Origin: Halisarca cf. caerulea
Lineage: Eukaryota; Porifera; Demospongiae; Chondrillida; Halisarcidae
Reading direction: 5' to 3'
DNA length: 64,000 bases
Assembly: GCA_963170055.1 (NCBI GenBank)
Contig: CAUJGJ010000185.1
Location: 3,280,775-3,344,774, forward strand
Below the pieces are notes generated by a model. It worked only from the letters and a program-made list of their open reading frames with translations, did not search any database and was not told the DNA's origin. This document shows, piece by piece, positions 36,965 through 58,443 of the stretch. Position 1 is the stretch's first letter; the number at the start of each line of letters is the position of its first letter. The position numbers and the translations under genes were made by a program.

Positions 36965-37330
36965 AATTGTGAAATAGGCACAGGGCCAGGTGTGCAAAGG
37001 GCAAGATGAGCATATAGGGCTAAACAAGCATAGGGCTAAACAAGCATAGGGCTATACAAACATAGGGCTATAGAAGCATAGGGCTATACATTCATGAGGC
37101 TAGACGAGTATAGGACTAGACAGACTTTAGTTGGTCTGAGTGCACACTGTGCAAATTCCTACATCCCCTAGCATATACATATTTGTGGGATGTAGGAACT
37201 TGCACAGTGTGCACTCAGTCCAACAAACTCTGTCTAGTCCTATACCCATCTAGCCTCATGAATGTATAGCCCTATGCTCACCTAGCCCTGTGCCTGTTTT
37301 ACAACTTATCCTTGTTCCAAGTGTTTTTTT
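36965..37330. repeat. 'tagggcta' foldback repeat, near-complete palindrome
   Basis: The left arm has repeated units 'acaagcatagggcta' (36998-37085). It runs into 'gcacactgtgcaaattcctacatcc' near 37140-37165, a short spacer, then the inverted 'gggatgtaggaacttgcacagtgtgc' and inverted units 'ctagcc..tatgc' to about 37300. It is the same family as 27505-28000, 43580-44110 and 50790-50960. Confidence 0.65.
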
Positions 37331-39518
37331 GTGGGAGGGGGTATTTTTGGTGAAGCCTTTTTGCATGGTCCTGTGTCAATCTTACATACTTTTAACATTT
37401 TTATATGGTTTTTATGCACCCTTGTTCGTGCGCTTTTTCATTTAAAATGCAGCTGTTTAAATAGAGGCTATTAAAGTAGGTTTTCACTGTAGTTGAGAAG
37501 AATGCAATCTAATCTTGTAAGAAAGAAAATTGAGAAAGTTGACTGAAATCAGTATACCCAGCTAGAAGCAAAGGCTCAAACAAAAGAACACTGAAGTCAT
37601 CAATTATCCAACGCGTGGCCTTGTGTACATAAGCATTTGCCTAGTCTCACGCAGCCATTCCTCTGATCTGAAAATGGCTGATCCGGTGATTGTATGGGAT
37701 TTGCCTGTTAATTTTTTTCTCGCTTTAGTAATATACGTACATAGGTGTTGCTTCAATTTCTACAAAAGGCACTTCATGCTAAATATTGGAGTCCAATGGC
37801 GAAAGATGAGACCTCTGGACCCTTCCTGGTGACCTGTAGCTTAATTCGAAAAAATGACGAGAAGAAGAGTAATTATCTTAAATTCCAATGGTGTTGCGGA
37901 GCCATACATTGCCATCTAAGATTTCAAAGTTCTTTGAAGAGATTGGCCTATGAAGGCTTTAAACTACTTTATCTTGTAGCTTGTGTGCCAAAATGTACCA
38001 ATATCGCTTCAAAATGTTTCCAACTGTACTGTATCGCTAGTTTTCAGACGAAAATAGAATTTACACTAATGTATGGCAGCCATGTTGTTTGGTGTCAATC
38101 CTACATATGGAGTACTACCATACTCCATAATACTGTATTGTTAGTTTTCAAGCGAAAGTAAAATTTGCACTAATGTATGGCACCTGTGTTTTTTTTGGTG
38201 TCACTCCTACCATAGACACTATATACTAGTGTCTATGGTCCTACCATACTCCATAATAATTCAGTAGAGCTGAATTTGCTTGTTTGCGAACTCCTTTGGC
38301 AGCTCAAGTACGGTCAACGTGAAAAGTGGGATACTTTCTAGGTGCCTCCTGGGGAGTGTCATGGTGGGGTAGATGGAGGATGATTCTAACCGCCCGAGAT
38401 GAGTGCCAAAAGAATTCTCTTTGTGCAGAAAAGATGCCATGTTTTTGTATATGTTTACGGAATGTGTATGCGGTATTCCGGAGACTAGATGTACTTCTCG
38501 AAGACGCAACCCTTCAGACTTTGCTGATTGTAAGAGTTTAGGGTAGCTGGGAGACTAGAAGAACTTAAACGATTTTCTGAACGGCTAAAGGCGCAACACA
38601 TCTACTACACTTTAATGTAAGAGTTAAGGGTAGGTGGGCCAAAGGTAGACAATATGATACATGAACTTCGCCTGCAATCATAAACACAATAAGTATCCTC
38701 AAAACATATCGTTCACAGTCACTGCTCAGCGTACTTAACAATGCACACGATGTAGCAATGCACATGATATGATAATGCATACGGTGTAACATAGCAGCTA
38801 GGTGAGCCAGCTGAAGGCGTGCTTACTTGCTACTGTAGTTATTAATAGATATCTAGGCACAGTACATAAAGCTTATGCATATATCAGAACCAAAAGCTAC
38901 TGAACAGATACATGATGACTAACATTTAAATAATATTACAACAATACAGCAGTGTTAGAAACAATGGTCAGCATTCAGACATTGTCCAACCATTTTGGTA
39001 TTTGTCCAACCCAAAAAGGTTTGGGTCATACATTTGGCTGAGCTGTAGTCCTCTATGTATGCTATATATAGGCAATTACTGTACTATTCAAGGGGAGGCA
39101 TCCTCCTCCCTAAAATCAAACCCTGGTACATGAACAATAGCACAAAGTCTATAACGATATTGTCAACATAGCTTCCAAACTAATAGCATATTATAATTGT
39201 ATGCAATAGAGAAAACTTGAAATACAGTAGGTCATTCAAAGAAGTCTGCCAACATTGGTAGTATCAAATTTGACAGGAGCACTCCTGATCATGACTCCAC
39301 TTGAAGTTGTATGTCCACAAATTGTCAATCATGTTTTGATTTATCTGTTCCTGTAATTCATTTTCCCTTTTGTATATACTATGGTTTAAATGTCTTCAAT
39401 TCTGAAGTATTCAGATTATTTCCATTCATTTGTTAAACTTAGTTCCGACATACAATACTGTATGTTTGATAATTACAGCAATTTCAATTCAAATACCTTC
39501 ACACACACACAATGTACT
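37331..39518. other. No gene recognised
   Basis: A well-placed ATG (gaaaatggctgatccggtg, 37670) opens a short frame, but no domain follows. A small palindrome (catagacactatatactagtgtctatg) lies at about 38210-38236. The segment is otherwise AT-rich. Confidence 0.35.
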
Positions 39519-40089
39519 CAGGGCTCAAATTTAACAGTCGTCCCTTGGACAACTTGAAATTGGGTACTTAGTTGCCCGCTGGACAATCACAGTAGCTGAC
39601 ATACTATACTTTAAAAATTTAGGATTAGTGGGTACAAACCATTCACTGTAGCAGAGCAATGCCTTCAAAATAATATTATAGTTACTTTGGTAGGTAAACC
39701 ATATTATCAAGGAAAAGATTGTGTTCGATTTCCCATAATCCAGTTCCTAACCTCTGAAACTGCCAGAAAATCGTGTACCGTTTTTTCCCACCATTTTATC
39801 ATGATATCACTGAGCTGATAATCATATGGCGAATTTACGTACAAGTCCATTGTCTTCTGAGGTAATCCAGATAGTTACTCCTTAGTTAACCCTAATCCAG
39901 TAGGTAGTACCCTCTGAGGCCGCTTATAACTTTCAATAACAACTTGGCAAAAGGCAGCCATTAATGCGAATATTGGATGTAAGCATATTATTATATACTC
40001 TGAGTATGTGCAAATTGCTTGGACAACCTAATATTTGCATGGACTGAATATGATTTGCATGGTTGAATAAATCCTTAGATTTGAGCCTG
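39519..40089. mobile_element. hAT-like MITE (second copy)
   Basis: It begins CAGGGCTCAAATTTAACAGT and ends near TTGAGCCTG. Interior blocks (gaaattgggtacttagttgc; tgagtatgtgcaaattgctt) match the copy at 14159-15258, which has an added insertion. Confidence 0.6.
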
Positions 40090-40120
40090 TGTATATACTT
40101 CACACCGGATATGATATATA

Positions 40121-40668
40121 TACCGTACCTCAGGAAATTTTCGCGGTTAATAAATTTTGTGGTTTTCGTGGTTCGAAAGGATCTGTGAAAAAAAATTTAA
40201 TGAAATAATGGCTACTGACGGGATCGTGTACCGCTTTTGCTTATAGTAATTGTTTACATGCAAAAATTGATCGCATACAATGTACATTGCTTAGATTGTT
40301 TGTTTACCTTTCTTTGGGTTCGCTTTTTAAGCTTTAGGAACGTTGCTACGTACGTATGTATCTTCACCAATAGTCTTCAAGATTCTGCAACGTTGATGAA
40401 TAATCGCTAAGAGGACTACATTCCACCTGCTAGATCTTACTAGTTCACTCTTGACAGATTGAAATACTAACAACACGTATAGGATAAACAAAGAAAGACA
40501 CAATTTCATTCATTGGGAGAGGCAAACGCTTAGAAAACAAGAAAAGACCTTTCGTTGCATAATCTGCAGGCAGAGCCCGTGAATTTATTTATCCACGAAA
40601 ATTTATGACCCCAAAAATGAGGTGAGCTGTGAAATTTTTGTACCGTGAAAATTTCCTGATGTACGGTA
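40121..40668. mobile_element. TA-flanked MITE with CCGTAC termini
   Basis: Left TA-CCGTACCTCAGGAAATTTTC. Right, reverse-complemented, CCGTACATCAGGAAATTTTC, then TA. It is about 545 bp without recognisable coding. A diverged relative is at 47178-47722. Confidence 0.65.
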
Positions 40669-41446
40669 TTTATCCAATTTTTCATGTGATTCTCATCTTG
40701 AATGTACAGTAATAGTATTCATTTTTTGCATGTACAGTTATACTCTTATTTGCATTTTTATCTACGTACTATATTACACTTTCTAAGTCTACATATTTCC
40801 CAAATGTCTCTTATGTACATAGTCTGTTGTAATCAGTTGCAGTTCGAATGCATGCTAATGTTATACAGTACCTGTACCACACTCATGGTATACTGTAAGA
40901 ACCATTCTTATAAGTTGATGGCTTGCTATCTTCAAAACTATCACTGTATTCATTTGCAAATTAACTGAGCCTAGTGAATGGCATAGTGGGGAGCAGGAAG
41001 GAGTTTCCCTATTTTCTATACTGTTTACCCTAGCTATCGCAGGTTTGTAATGTAATTTGTTCAATTATCTCACTCTACTAGAAAGATAGTTGCACATACT
41101 ATACATACAACAACTATGTATATAACAAGGAAGCATACAAATGTATCAAATTAGTAGTACATATTATACATAAAATAGACAAGACTTTTTTATACACCAA
41201 AATCAATGCATTAATTTTCTTGCTTATTTCAATTATATACTATAAGATATGGCTGTATTCACATCTAAAGGCTGATCTCGAACCAAAACATTTTTTTGGT
41301 TCTGAATTTATTTTGTTCAGAGTGGTGGATCTGACACACAGCATGGCGCTGTGCCATGGTACCACGCTTTAGCGAGAATACTGTATCTGATAGAATACTT
41401 CAGACATACAGTCAAATCAATATAGTTTGATGTATTTTCCATTTTA
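40669..41446. other. Upstream region of the FUNDC-type gene
   Basis: AT-rich, with no mobile-element ends recognised. A 5' exon could be hidden here, because the exon at 41448 is preceded by a splice-acceptor-like 'tccattttag'. Confidence 0.3.
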
Positions 41447-41466
41447 GGACACATGCTCACACTGTG

Positions 41467-50181
<8,715 letters not shown>

Positions 50182-50234
50182 AAACTTTTAACTATGCCTA
50201 CATACAGCTCAATGCATCATACATAATGTAACCT

Positions 50235-53200
50235 TTAAAGGTCATGACGTTCTAAGTAAGCTGCCATTCGCTCAATCACACCACTGCAGTCCTCCATCTG
50301 AATTCCCTTCTCATACGTACCAAAAGTGATAGCTTTTGAGGAAATGAAGATGCATATTCCAGCATCTCCTGCTCTGCTTCGTCCAAGTAATGATTTTCCC
50401 GGATTACATTTTATGAAAGCATAGCTGTCACTGCCAACTTTGATACCTTCGGCATGCAGTCTGGAGTAGTCTCCAGTAATGCAGGAGACTAGTTTTGTTA
50501 CTTGCTCAGGACGTATCTAAAAGGCATGGCCAAAAATAATATGTAGTATTGCATTTAAGTACAGTCTTTGTAGATTTAATATATACACTGTAGTGAATAC
50601 GTATAAAAGGATAAAGATGATATAATTATGTGGATGATTTGTAATATTTGTAAAGTAGGCATGTGGGATAATACAATTATATCACTGAAAGGGATATTCT
50701 TTCTGATATACATGTAATGATACTGTTTTGGGCTTATAATATCAGGATAACTGTTATCTTTGAAAACAGAATTCCTATATGCCTCGTCTATATAGCCCAT
50801 GTACTGTATTGCCTAGCCTAGTGCATGTCTATATATCCCATCTAGCCTATGCTATACATGGATATTCATGAACTCGTCTAGCCCGTGTAATAAACATCCC
50901 TACCTTATTCTAATAGTTTTTGGCAATTGACAATTTTTCATCCCACATGCTTTTCACATTTTATGTTTTTATATGATTCTTTAGTAAATACTGACATATA
51001 AAGGAACAAAGATGACATGTTCAGATGATTTCTGGTATTGTAAAGTAGACATGTGGGGTGATATGATTGTATTACTGAAACTGACATTCTTTCTGCTACA
51101 TTACTGTACTGATTAAGGGTCTGTTAAAATAACATCCTGTGTGTATGGCATACTCCACTTTTGATGCAGTCATATTAAGGCCCTTTTAAATGATACAGTG
51201 TAAACAAACATTACAACCAATAATATTATTCACACAAATCCATGCATAGGGTTAACCATGCAACTGTGTCTTGTTGGGATTGTGAGTGTTGCTTGTTTGC
51301 AACATCATCAATATTAGTGGCTGTTCTTAGTGTGTCCTTGAACATTTAAAATTTCACGGATCAACAGAATGAGAAGAAAAGGCGACTTCATTGACGTCGT
51401 TCCTACATGTACATAAAATGTCATAGAACTGGCTGTTTTACTGTACACTGAATGAAATAATGTTTTTTCCATGGGTGAAGATCCCTTTGTATCATCTTTT
51501 TTTTTTCTGTTTTCAGTGGTCCTCTCTATGTTGATATTTCTGAAAAGCAGCCTGGGGAAAGTGTTATAATCAGGTATTTTTAGTGTACAGTGAAACTTGT
51601 ATAACAACGCTATACTCAATTGTGGTCTCTATAGACAGGTGGTCCTTATACATATGTAGAGGTGCAATAGTATTGTTTTGGTGGTTTCAGAACCAGGCTA
51701 CCTTTAATCCAGATATATTGCATGTGCGTTCATTCCATATTTGTATACTGGTGTGGGGGCGAATTATGGGTGGATCAAAGGAAAAAGTGTGTTGACATTT
51801 GTGATGTAGCACAGGTCACTGATATATGCACACTTCCTAATTGATGTCAATTTATGTCAATTGATGTTAATTGGTAGGATAAGTGGCTAAAACTGATCAA
51901 CTCTAGATGAGACTGTATACACCAACAGTCAACAGTGAATGGTTGCCAGGATACAAATTAGTTATATCCTGTCCAGGTGTGCTGCAGCAGAAATACAGTG
52001 TTAAAGACCTCGGGCTTTGCCCTCGGTCAGTCAGCACTATATTTCTACTGCACCACACCTGGAGAGGATATAACTAATACTTGTGTTATTTGAAGGGCAG
52101 AAAATAGGTTTCAGCCCATAACTTGCATTGCATAGGCTATAGCCTAATCCCCAGGCTCGTTTCAAAAGGTTCACTTCTACTTTTCTTTTGATTACTAGTT
52201 TCATGAAAACTAGCCATTTTCATCAAAATCACCTATGATATTCACCTATAGCAAAGACATAATTTGTTTAAACAGCCATACGTATTTACAATTCTGGTTT
52301 TATTTGTTTGGGAAAAGGTTACCATTACTGTTATAGCTTTGTAGCATTTATATATACGTAGACTATATAAGCCCACATACATTCATTCGTATTTGGAAGA
52401 AAAACTGGACTACATATCTGAGAAGCTACTTAGCAACAACCATTTTCATGTTTTTTATCTAACCGTTATTTTTAAATATGCTATGTGCTTACAAGTTTTT
52501 TTTAAAATTGTCAAAAATGCACTGTGCAATTCCTACATCCCATAGTCTCCCCAGAAAAGAAATAAGGGATATGGGGTTTTGTATGCAACCACACATGCAT
52601 GTGTTGTAGTTTATTGCGTCTCTAACATCCCACACCACACTTAATTATAGTGTATATAATAAGTTTGATCTGACATGCTTCATCAAAATTCATTCATTGA
52701 TCAGTGGTCATTCAATGACAGTTGTCATAAGGTATTCAGAATTTTATTTGAAAGTTGATTGCTAGCATTAATTTTAATACACAACAGAGCAGACAAACCA
52801 CTTTCACAGTCCACAGTGGACTTTGGCATAAGAACAATTGCTGCCAGCTTGCAATTGCTGAGGATTGGCAAAGAATTCTTGTGTGCATGATTCTTCTCAT
52901 GAGCTCACATGGTGACAGTTGCACACTGAAAATCAAAATGTTTGGCTTCATTAGCTTAAACTCAGTATCACTAGTGTGGCTTCACTAGCTCTCAATAGTA
53001 TTGCTACTAAAGTACAACAATTAGGGCTGAGGCTAATAATAATATGCTGGCACAGTTTCCAGAATAATAGGTTTCTAATTAAATTAAGGGAGCAAAATTC
53101 CAGAACAAACAGATAGAATATGAGAATTACTATTGAATCAGATGATCACTTGACCTTAGTTTCAATACAGTGGCACCATTATACAGTTTTCCCATTGGGT

Positions 53201-54757
53201 TTGAAACACTAACGTTATATTACTATTATATCGGTGCTTTGTAACTTCATGATTTTAATCACAAGCTTTCACAATTTTAACTTGAAGTTGTGTTCAATAG
53301 AATATTCAGTGAGAATACATCAGGGAATAATTGGAGTAATTAACAGCATACCATAGACGTATTTATTTTCACGACACTTTATTTTCACGAAATCCTGTAG
53401 AAAGCCTTATATCAAATTTTTCACAGAGTCTAAATTTCACGGGTTACCATGCACATGAAAATAAAATTATTCTGACTAAAAGATACTCTAGCTACATATA
53501 TACATGCCTGTAGGGCGTCAGATACTCTAGCTATATACACGCCTGTAGGGCATCAGTGGACACGTGGAAGAATGTACTGGACATGCAACTTGCCAACCTG
53601 TGCTCACTGTTCATTAGTTTGCTGACTGTACGTCCCCGAATCCTTGTGGAAACCTTATGTTAAGACAACGGAATATGAAAAATCGCCCCCGATCAAAGTT
53701 TCTAATTGTTTTTTAAAGTTCTTTTAAGGACATTATTGGACTTGTAGTCCCGGAACCGAGGAAATCACTTAGGTTTAAAGTAAGTGCCTCTTTTAGTAAT
53801 CGTGTACAAAGCACCGTTAGGGTCTGCAAAAGTTTTCACCTTGTTTGTGTGCTACACTCATGCCCCCTGCCAATCGGCGGGACTGAATGTCGCATACCCT
53901 TTTGATCGAGAAGAGATTTTGTGTCAATAATTTCCAATGTTGGCCTTAAATGAGCAATACCCCAATTAAGTGCGTGGGATTCTCGATCTGAGTCAGCTAC
54001 CAACCGGAAGTCGCTGACAAATTAGTAAACCTCACTTACGCTTGGTAATTATATAGGTCAGTGTTGTGGTAATGGTAATTAGTAATTGTAATCAATTGTA
54101 ATTAGGTATACATTTGCCTGTAATGGTAATATCTTATTATAATGGAGGTAGGCCGATTTTTTGTTCGCACTAATCTAACAAACCGTGCAAAGAATTTGCA
54201 GAGGACTTTTACCAATGTTCCTAGCGCTATTCGGTGGGTGACCTCGAAGGGGTTTCTTTCCGTTTGCTTGCGATATGAAGGATTTTAGAAATTTGCCTGT
54301 ACTTGGCTATGAGGCACCATCTTTAGTTTACGAACGAAAGCGGACAAATATACGGCTTTTTCCTTTACGATCTTTTGTCCGGTAACTCCTCCTAGGAAAA
54401 GAAAGCGTTCACTTTATGGCCACCGTAGATTATTGATACGACAATCGGAGAGTGTTATTAACTATATAGCGGTAAGCGGTCTCTTCGCAAAACGTGAGTG
54501 GCTATAACCTGCCTTGGGAAGATCGGCCATTTTCTACAAAGTGTGCAGTATACGGAATTTTTCGGAGAATACACGATATGCTGTCCTGACACGCATGCGT
54601 GGAAAAACTTGAATTTTACAAAATAACTGATTCATAAACACAACAGAAAACATACACAGTCAATGAAAATTAAGCTATAACACCAATGCAACAAGTATGT
54701 GTGGCACAATACTCTTAATTCTATCCTTATATAGCAAATCGTAGTGGAACGTGGTGC

Positions 54758-54806
<49 letters not shown>

Positions 54807-55077
54807 GTGTGCATGTGTGTACATGTGTGTGTATGTGTGTATATGTGTGTGCGGTATACGTGTGTGTGTGAGTGTGTACATGTGTACGTGCATGTACGTG
54901 TGTATGGGGGGAGGGGAAGGGAGGGAGGAAGGGAGAAAAGGAAGGTGGAAGGAGGGAGAGGTGTGAGAGGTGTGTGTGTATGTATGTATATGTGTAGGGG
55001 GAGGGAGTAAAGGAGGGATGGAGAGAGGTGTGAGGGGGGTGTACGTGTGTGTGGTGTGTAAGTGTGTATGTGTGTGT

Positions 55078-55126
<49 letters not shown>

Positions 55127-55497
55127 GGTGTGTATGTTTGTACATGTGTGTGTATGAGAGAGAGAAAGAGAGATGGAGGCAGGCGGAGAGCGAGGAAGGG
55201 AGGGAGAGAGAGGGAAGCGGAGTGAGTGAGGGAGAGAGAGGTATGAGAGGTGTGTGTGTGTATGTGTGTACGTGTGTATGGGGGGAGGGGAAGGGAGGGA
55301 GGGAGGGAGAAAAGGAAGGGGAAGGAGGGAGAGTGAGAGGTGTGTGTATATGTGTGTATGTGTGTACATGTGGGGGGAGGGGGAGGGAGGGTGTGAAGGA
55401 GGGAGGGAGAGAGAGGTGTGAGAGGTGTGTGTATGTGTTTATGTGTGTGTCTGTGCACTCGCGCGCATATGTGTGGTGCGTGTACATGTGTTCGTGT

Positions 55498-55553
<56 letters not shown>

Positions 55554-55570
55554 CATGTGTGTGTGTTGTG

Positions 55571-55621
<51 letters not shown>

Positions 55622-55635
55622 CATGTGTGTGTGTG

Positions 55636-55697
<62 letters not shown>

Positions 55698-56715
55698 ATA
55701 TGAATGTACATGTGGTACTTAAAAGCAGCTTTGAAGCAATTTTGAATGCAAGAACTGCACTTTATGTAACTACCATACACTTGACATAAGAGTTACACCC
55801 ATGTGACTAACTAGCTTACTACGAGCTTATTCTTGATAATATAAACATAATACTCAAATCAATTGATTAATTTACTTGATACAACCTCTTCATTTAATAG
55901 AAGGGTTGCACCCGCCACCCGAACTAGGGGGGGGAAGGCAGCCAAAGGCCGCCTTCTCCCATAATAATTGTAATGGAGCTGTTTCATTCTCAGAGTAGTT
56001 GTATTAGTAGTTGGTATTCTTTTGCTATTTGCATCAAATTACACAATTACCATGCAACTACTGTGATGGATATTGTGTATATCTGTGGATATAATTTGCC
56101 CCCTTAGAAGGTAGATTTTTGCTAGTTTGAGGCTATTTTGCTACAGTTAACTGGGTGGCTGGTGGAAACGGGAAAATAACATCAATCCCACGATTTAGAT
56201 GAAATCTTGGTAAGGTGTAATAACTTGCAAGCATCCAAGAATAAATTTGTAATTAGTAATTGTAATTGCGATTGTAGATATGTAATTGCAATGGTAATTG
56301 ATTACTTTAGTGGAGATTCATAGTGGCAATGGTATCGTAATGCTTTGATACCAAGATAATAGCAATGGTAGTTGATTGTGATACCCCTGTCATTTTAAAG
56401 ACTTCCCCTGTTAAAATAAGCTTACCCAACCCAACCCCAACCCTGATATACGTGGGTCTTGTCCATGCAACCTTGACTTGAAATATATTGGGTATTTTCA
56501 GTGACATCCTACATACTAACTGTATAAAATATAAACCATATTGGGTGTAGTGTGGTGTGCTGAAGTTGAGCAGGTTGGAAACTGTATTCGTATGGGTGGA
56601 GAAGGGGATGGTGGACCTGGTTGCTGTTGTGTTGAAAAAACTTGTGATATTCTGGTGAGATGGAGATTCTGATATTGGCATGATTAATGGATGAGTCTTG
56701 CACACACACTTACAC

Positions 56716-56771
<56 letters not shown>

Positions 56772-57816
56772 ATATTGATAAACAACAGTATTATATACTA
56801 GTACCATGTTTTCTAGTATCTGTGGTAGTACTAAATTCTTGTAGCTAAAAGCTAAAAACCACTTTTATAATTATGAGCTGGCAAAATGGTACCTTGGACC
56901 ATAAACACTATATACTACGTAACCCTATGCTTGGACTAGTTTTGGTATGCCAAAAGTTGTCCCAAAGAATGGACCTCTCCAGGACCAGTTTTGGCGAAGG
57001 GGGATCACTTTTGGCTCCAAACATGTCCACTTTGGCAGCTAAAAGTGGTTCAGGGGACCACTTTTAGTCAGGACCAATTATCGCATTACAGGTCAATACA
57101 AGACAATGACAATTTAGATTCGTGTTATTATAACTATTTACACATAGCACCATATTATATAATATAAAGCGGTACACTTTATACAACCCTTGTTTAAACA
57201 CAATTGTACTCGTGTTTAAACATGGATAATATAAAGCATACCGCTATATATTATGTATGGTTTAACCATAGACCCTATGGTTTAACCCTACAACAACTGA
57301 GCTTTAATCTGGCAATCGCAGTACTGGGTAAAGTAGCCTTTTCCATATACAGTTGAGCATTGATATAACAAAGTGGAAATTCCCATACAAATGTTTTGTT
57401 AATAAGAACTTTGTTATAGCTAGCACTATGTTCTATTACTGTATATTACACTGACGTAGACTTAAGCTTTGTTGTAGACAGAAATTTGCTATAACAGTGT
57501 TTGTTATAAGTGTGCACCACTGTATATGTATAATACCCAAGGAAGGCTGAGATATATGTTAGCACCTCCTTATAGGTACCTACACGGGCTTGGTACCTAC
57601 TTCCCAGAAATCTTATACCGTATAGCCAAAATATTAGAAGATCTTTGTAAAAACAAAGACAATACATGAACGCACTAAACGGCTTAGACTCACTTGGAAA
57701 TCCTTCGAACTGGCCCACTGCACCCCATCTCGACCATGAATAGCAGCCTTAGTCACCAAATTTGTCTTTAAAAGAGCATCATCGACGTGCGCTTGCCACT
57801 GTTCTCTCTTACCCAT
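50235..57816 (-). CDS. PFN: Profilin
   Basis: Two minus-strand exons: 57694-57816 (ATG at 57816, donor GTGAGT) and 50235-50516 (acceptor CTTTTAG, stop TAA), joined at a codon boundary to 134 aa, the usual profilin size. Profilin signatures: an aromatic N-terminal [10 protein letters not shown] helix, [14 protein letters not shown] (the conserved Ala-Ile-x-G-x-D/G-x-x-W strand), [24 protein letters not shown], and a C-terminal helix [17 protein letters not shown]. Profilin binds G-actin, polyproline and phosphoinositides in the cytoplasm. The [19 protein letters not shown] end looks closer to protist/plant-type than vertebrate profilin. The single 7.2 kb intron holds a Helitron-like element and other repeats. 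The stop lies 53 bp from the convergent FUNDC stop. Confidence 0.93.
50790..50960. repeat. Partial 'ctagcc' foldback repeat
   Basis: One arm only: units like 'catctagcctatgc' and the family tail 'ggcaattgacaatttttcatccc'. It lies in the profilin intron. Confidence 0.45.
50961..51956. other. Profilin intron, no gene recognised
   Basis: It contains a pogo-like half-terminus (CAGTGAAACTTGTATAACAA, 51588) with 'agacaggtggtccttata', also seen in the 1.55 kb arms. Nothing coding. Confidence 0.35.
51957..52077. repeat. Palindrome with AAA-capped tandem-G.A tip
   Basis: The outer arms 'tagttatatcc' and 'ggatataacta' pair, with CCAGGTGTG/CACACCTGG inside. The tip on the minus strand is GACCGAGGGC, loop AAA, GCCCGAGGTC (52006-52028). 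It pairs perfectly except for a tandem G.A. Confidence 0.75.
52545..52960 (-). pseudogene. hAT transposase C-terminal remnant
   Basis: The minus strand reads PKSTVDCES and related residues matching the 31.9 kb remnant. The nucleotide similarity spans 'tttgatctgacatgcttcatc' to 'gagctcacatggtgacagtt'. Stops occur throughout. Confidence 0.6.
53345..53660. repeat. Inverted relative of 45.9-46.8 kb sequence
   Basis: It carries 'gaaatcctgtagaaagcctt', 'cacgcctgtagggcatcagt', 'cacgtggaagaatgt' and 'caacctgtgctcactgttca', each the reverse complement of segments near 46050 and 46450-46760. It lacks the AT microsatellite and the SINE. Confidence 0.6.
54132..55960 (+). mobile_element. Helitron-like nonautonomous element, copy B
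   Basis: The left end TCTTATTATAAT and 'taggccgattttttgttcgc' match copy A. The right end has the hairpin GAAGGCAGCC, loop AAA, GGCCGCCTTC (55934-55956). The CTAG end is replaced here by 'tcccataat'. Internal sequence (caccaatgcaacaagtatgtgtggc; tgaagcaattttgaatgcaa) matches copy A. It lies in the profilin intron. Confidence 0.5.
54758..55696. repeat. Compound TG / GGGA satellite block
   Basis: It parallels 33668-34690: TG tracts alternate with GGGAGGGA blocks (for example 55290-55310). Long His-Thr frames are artefacts. Confidence 0.95.
55961..57349. other. Profilin intron, no gene recognised
   Basis: It holds a (CA)n run (56705-56767) and 'gtaattg' repeats near 56250-56310. The 56880-57070 segment repeats 'ccacttttagc/ggaccacttttag'. 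No coding signal. Confidence 0.4.
57350..57522. mobile_element. pogo-like MITE near profilin exon 1
   Basis: It begins CAGTTGAGCATTGATATAAC. The right end, reverse-complemented, is CAGTGGTGCACACTTATAAC. TA follows the right end. Its right edge is about 170 bp from exon 1 inside the intron. Confidence 0.55.
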
Positions 57817-58155
57817 TCTTCGGACCTCACTTCGATTATAGACTTGCTTTGATCGTAACGCCCTCCTTCAACCATACTAGACTATCTATAATACTCGAAC
57901 CCAACTTGTACCATGATGCGTGGGTGTATCCTCTGATATGGCTGGGTAGTCCCGCGTAGCCAGACCCATGCTCGCCTTGCGGTAGGACTAGTGGCTGGGT
58001 TAAGCTGGGTTCACAATATGACGATGGTGTGACCGTTTCGTTTCGTACTGTGCCGATCGTGACGTTCGATTATGTTTCGTTCCGTAACCGTTCGTTCACA
58101 AAGTTTCGTATTAGTAGTGTGTTCGTACGACGGCCATGCGTATGCGTACGTCAAA

Positions 58156-58443
58156 ATGGCCGGTAATGCGTATGCGTACGTCAAAATGGCCGGTGGAAAG
58201 CGACGACGGAATTTCGTGAAAAGGGCTGCTATAATACTTTGTATTGCGTTATTAGCAAGGAGAAAAAGGAATCAAAGAAAGAAAACACGAAGGAGAAGTA
58301 CCTGGGTCCGACCAGTGCTCCAGCAGCGTGTGGAACAAGGTGAATTTCACAACCTCCTGCAAGAACTGCGTTTGTCCGATCGCGATGGCCATTTTAGGTA
58401 TCTTCGTATGTCTAAAGAAAGATTTGACCACCTATTAGCTCAG
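58156..58443 (+). pseudogene. HARBI1-like transposase, N-terminal exon only
   Basis: From ATG 58156 the frame reads a basic region, then STWVRPVLQQRVEQGEFHNL, then LQELRLSDRDGHFRYLRMS and KERFDHLLAQ. It ends at a donor (CAG-GTTAGT at 58443/58444). This matches the N-terminal part of Harbinger transposases (WVRPWL..R...G.Y..LL.EL). No DDE catalytic region follows before the converging MADF gene, so it was probably deleted. The first codons are tandemly duplicated (tatgcgtacgtcaaaatggc twice). Confidence 0.75.

Noticed and set aside
37676..38161. Frame starting MADPVIVWDLP as a possible gene or upstream FUNDC exon
   Set aside because: Good ATG context only; no domain, and I could not join it to the FUNDC exons with a convincing donor and phase.
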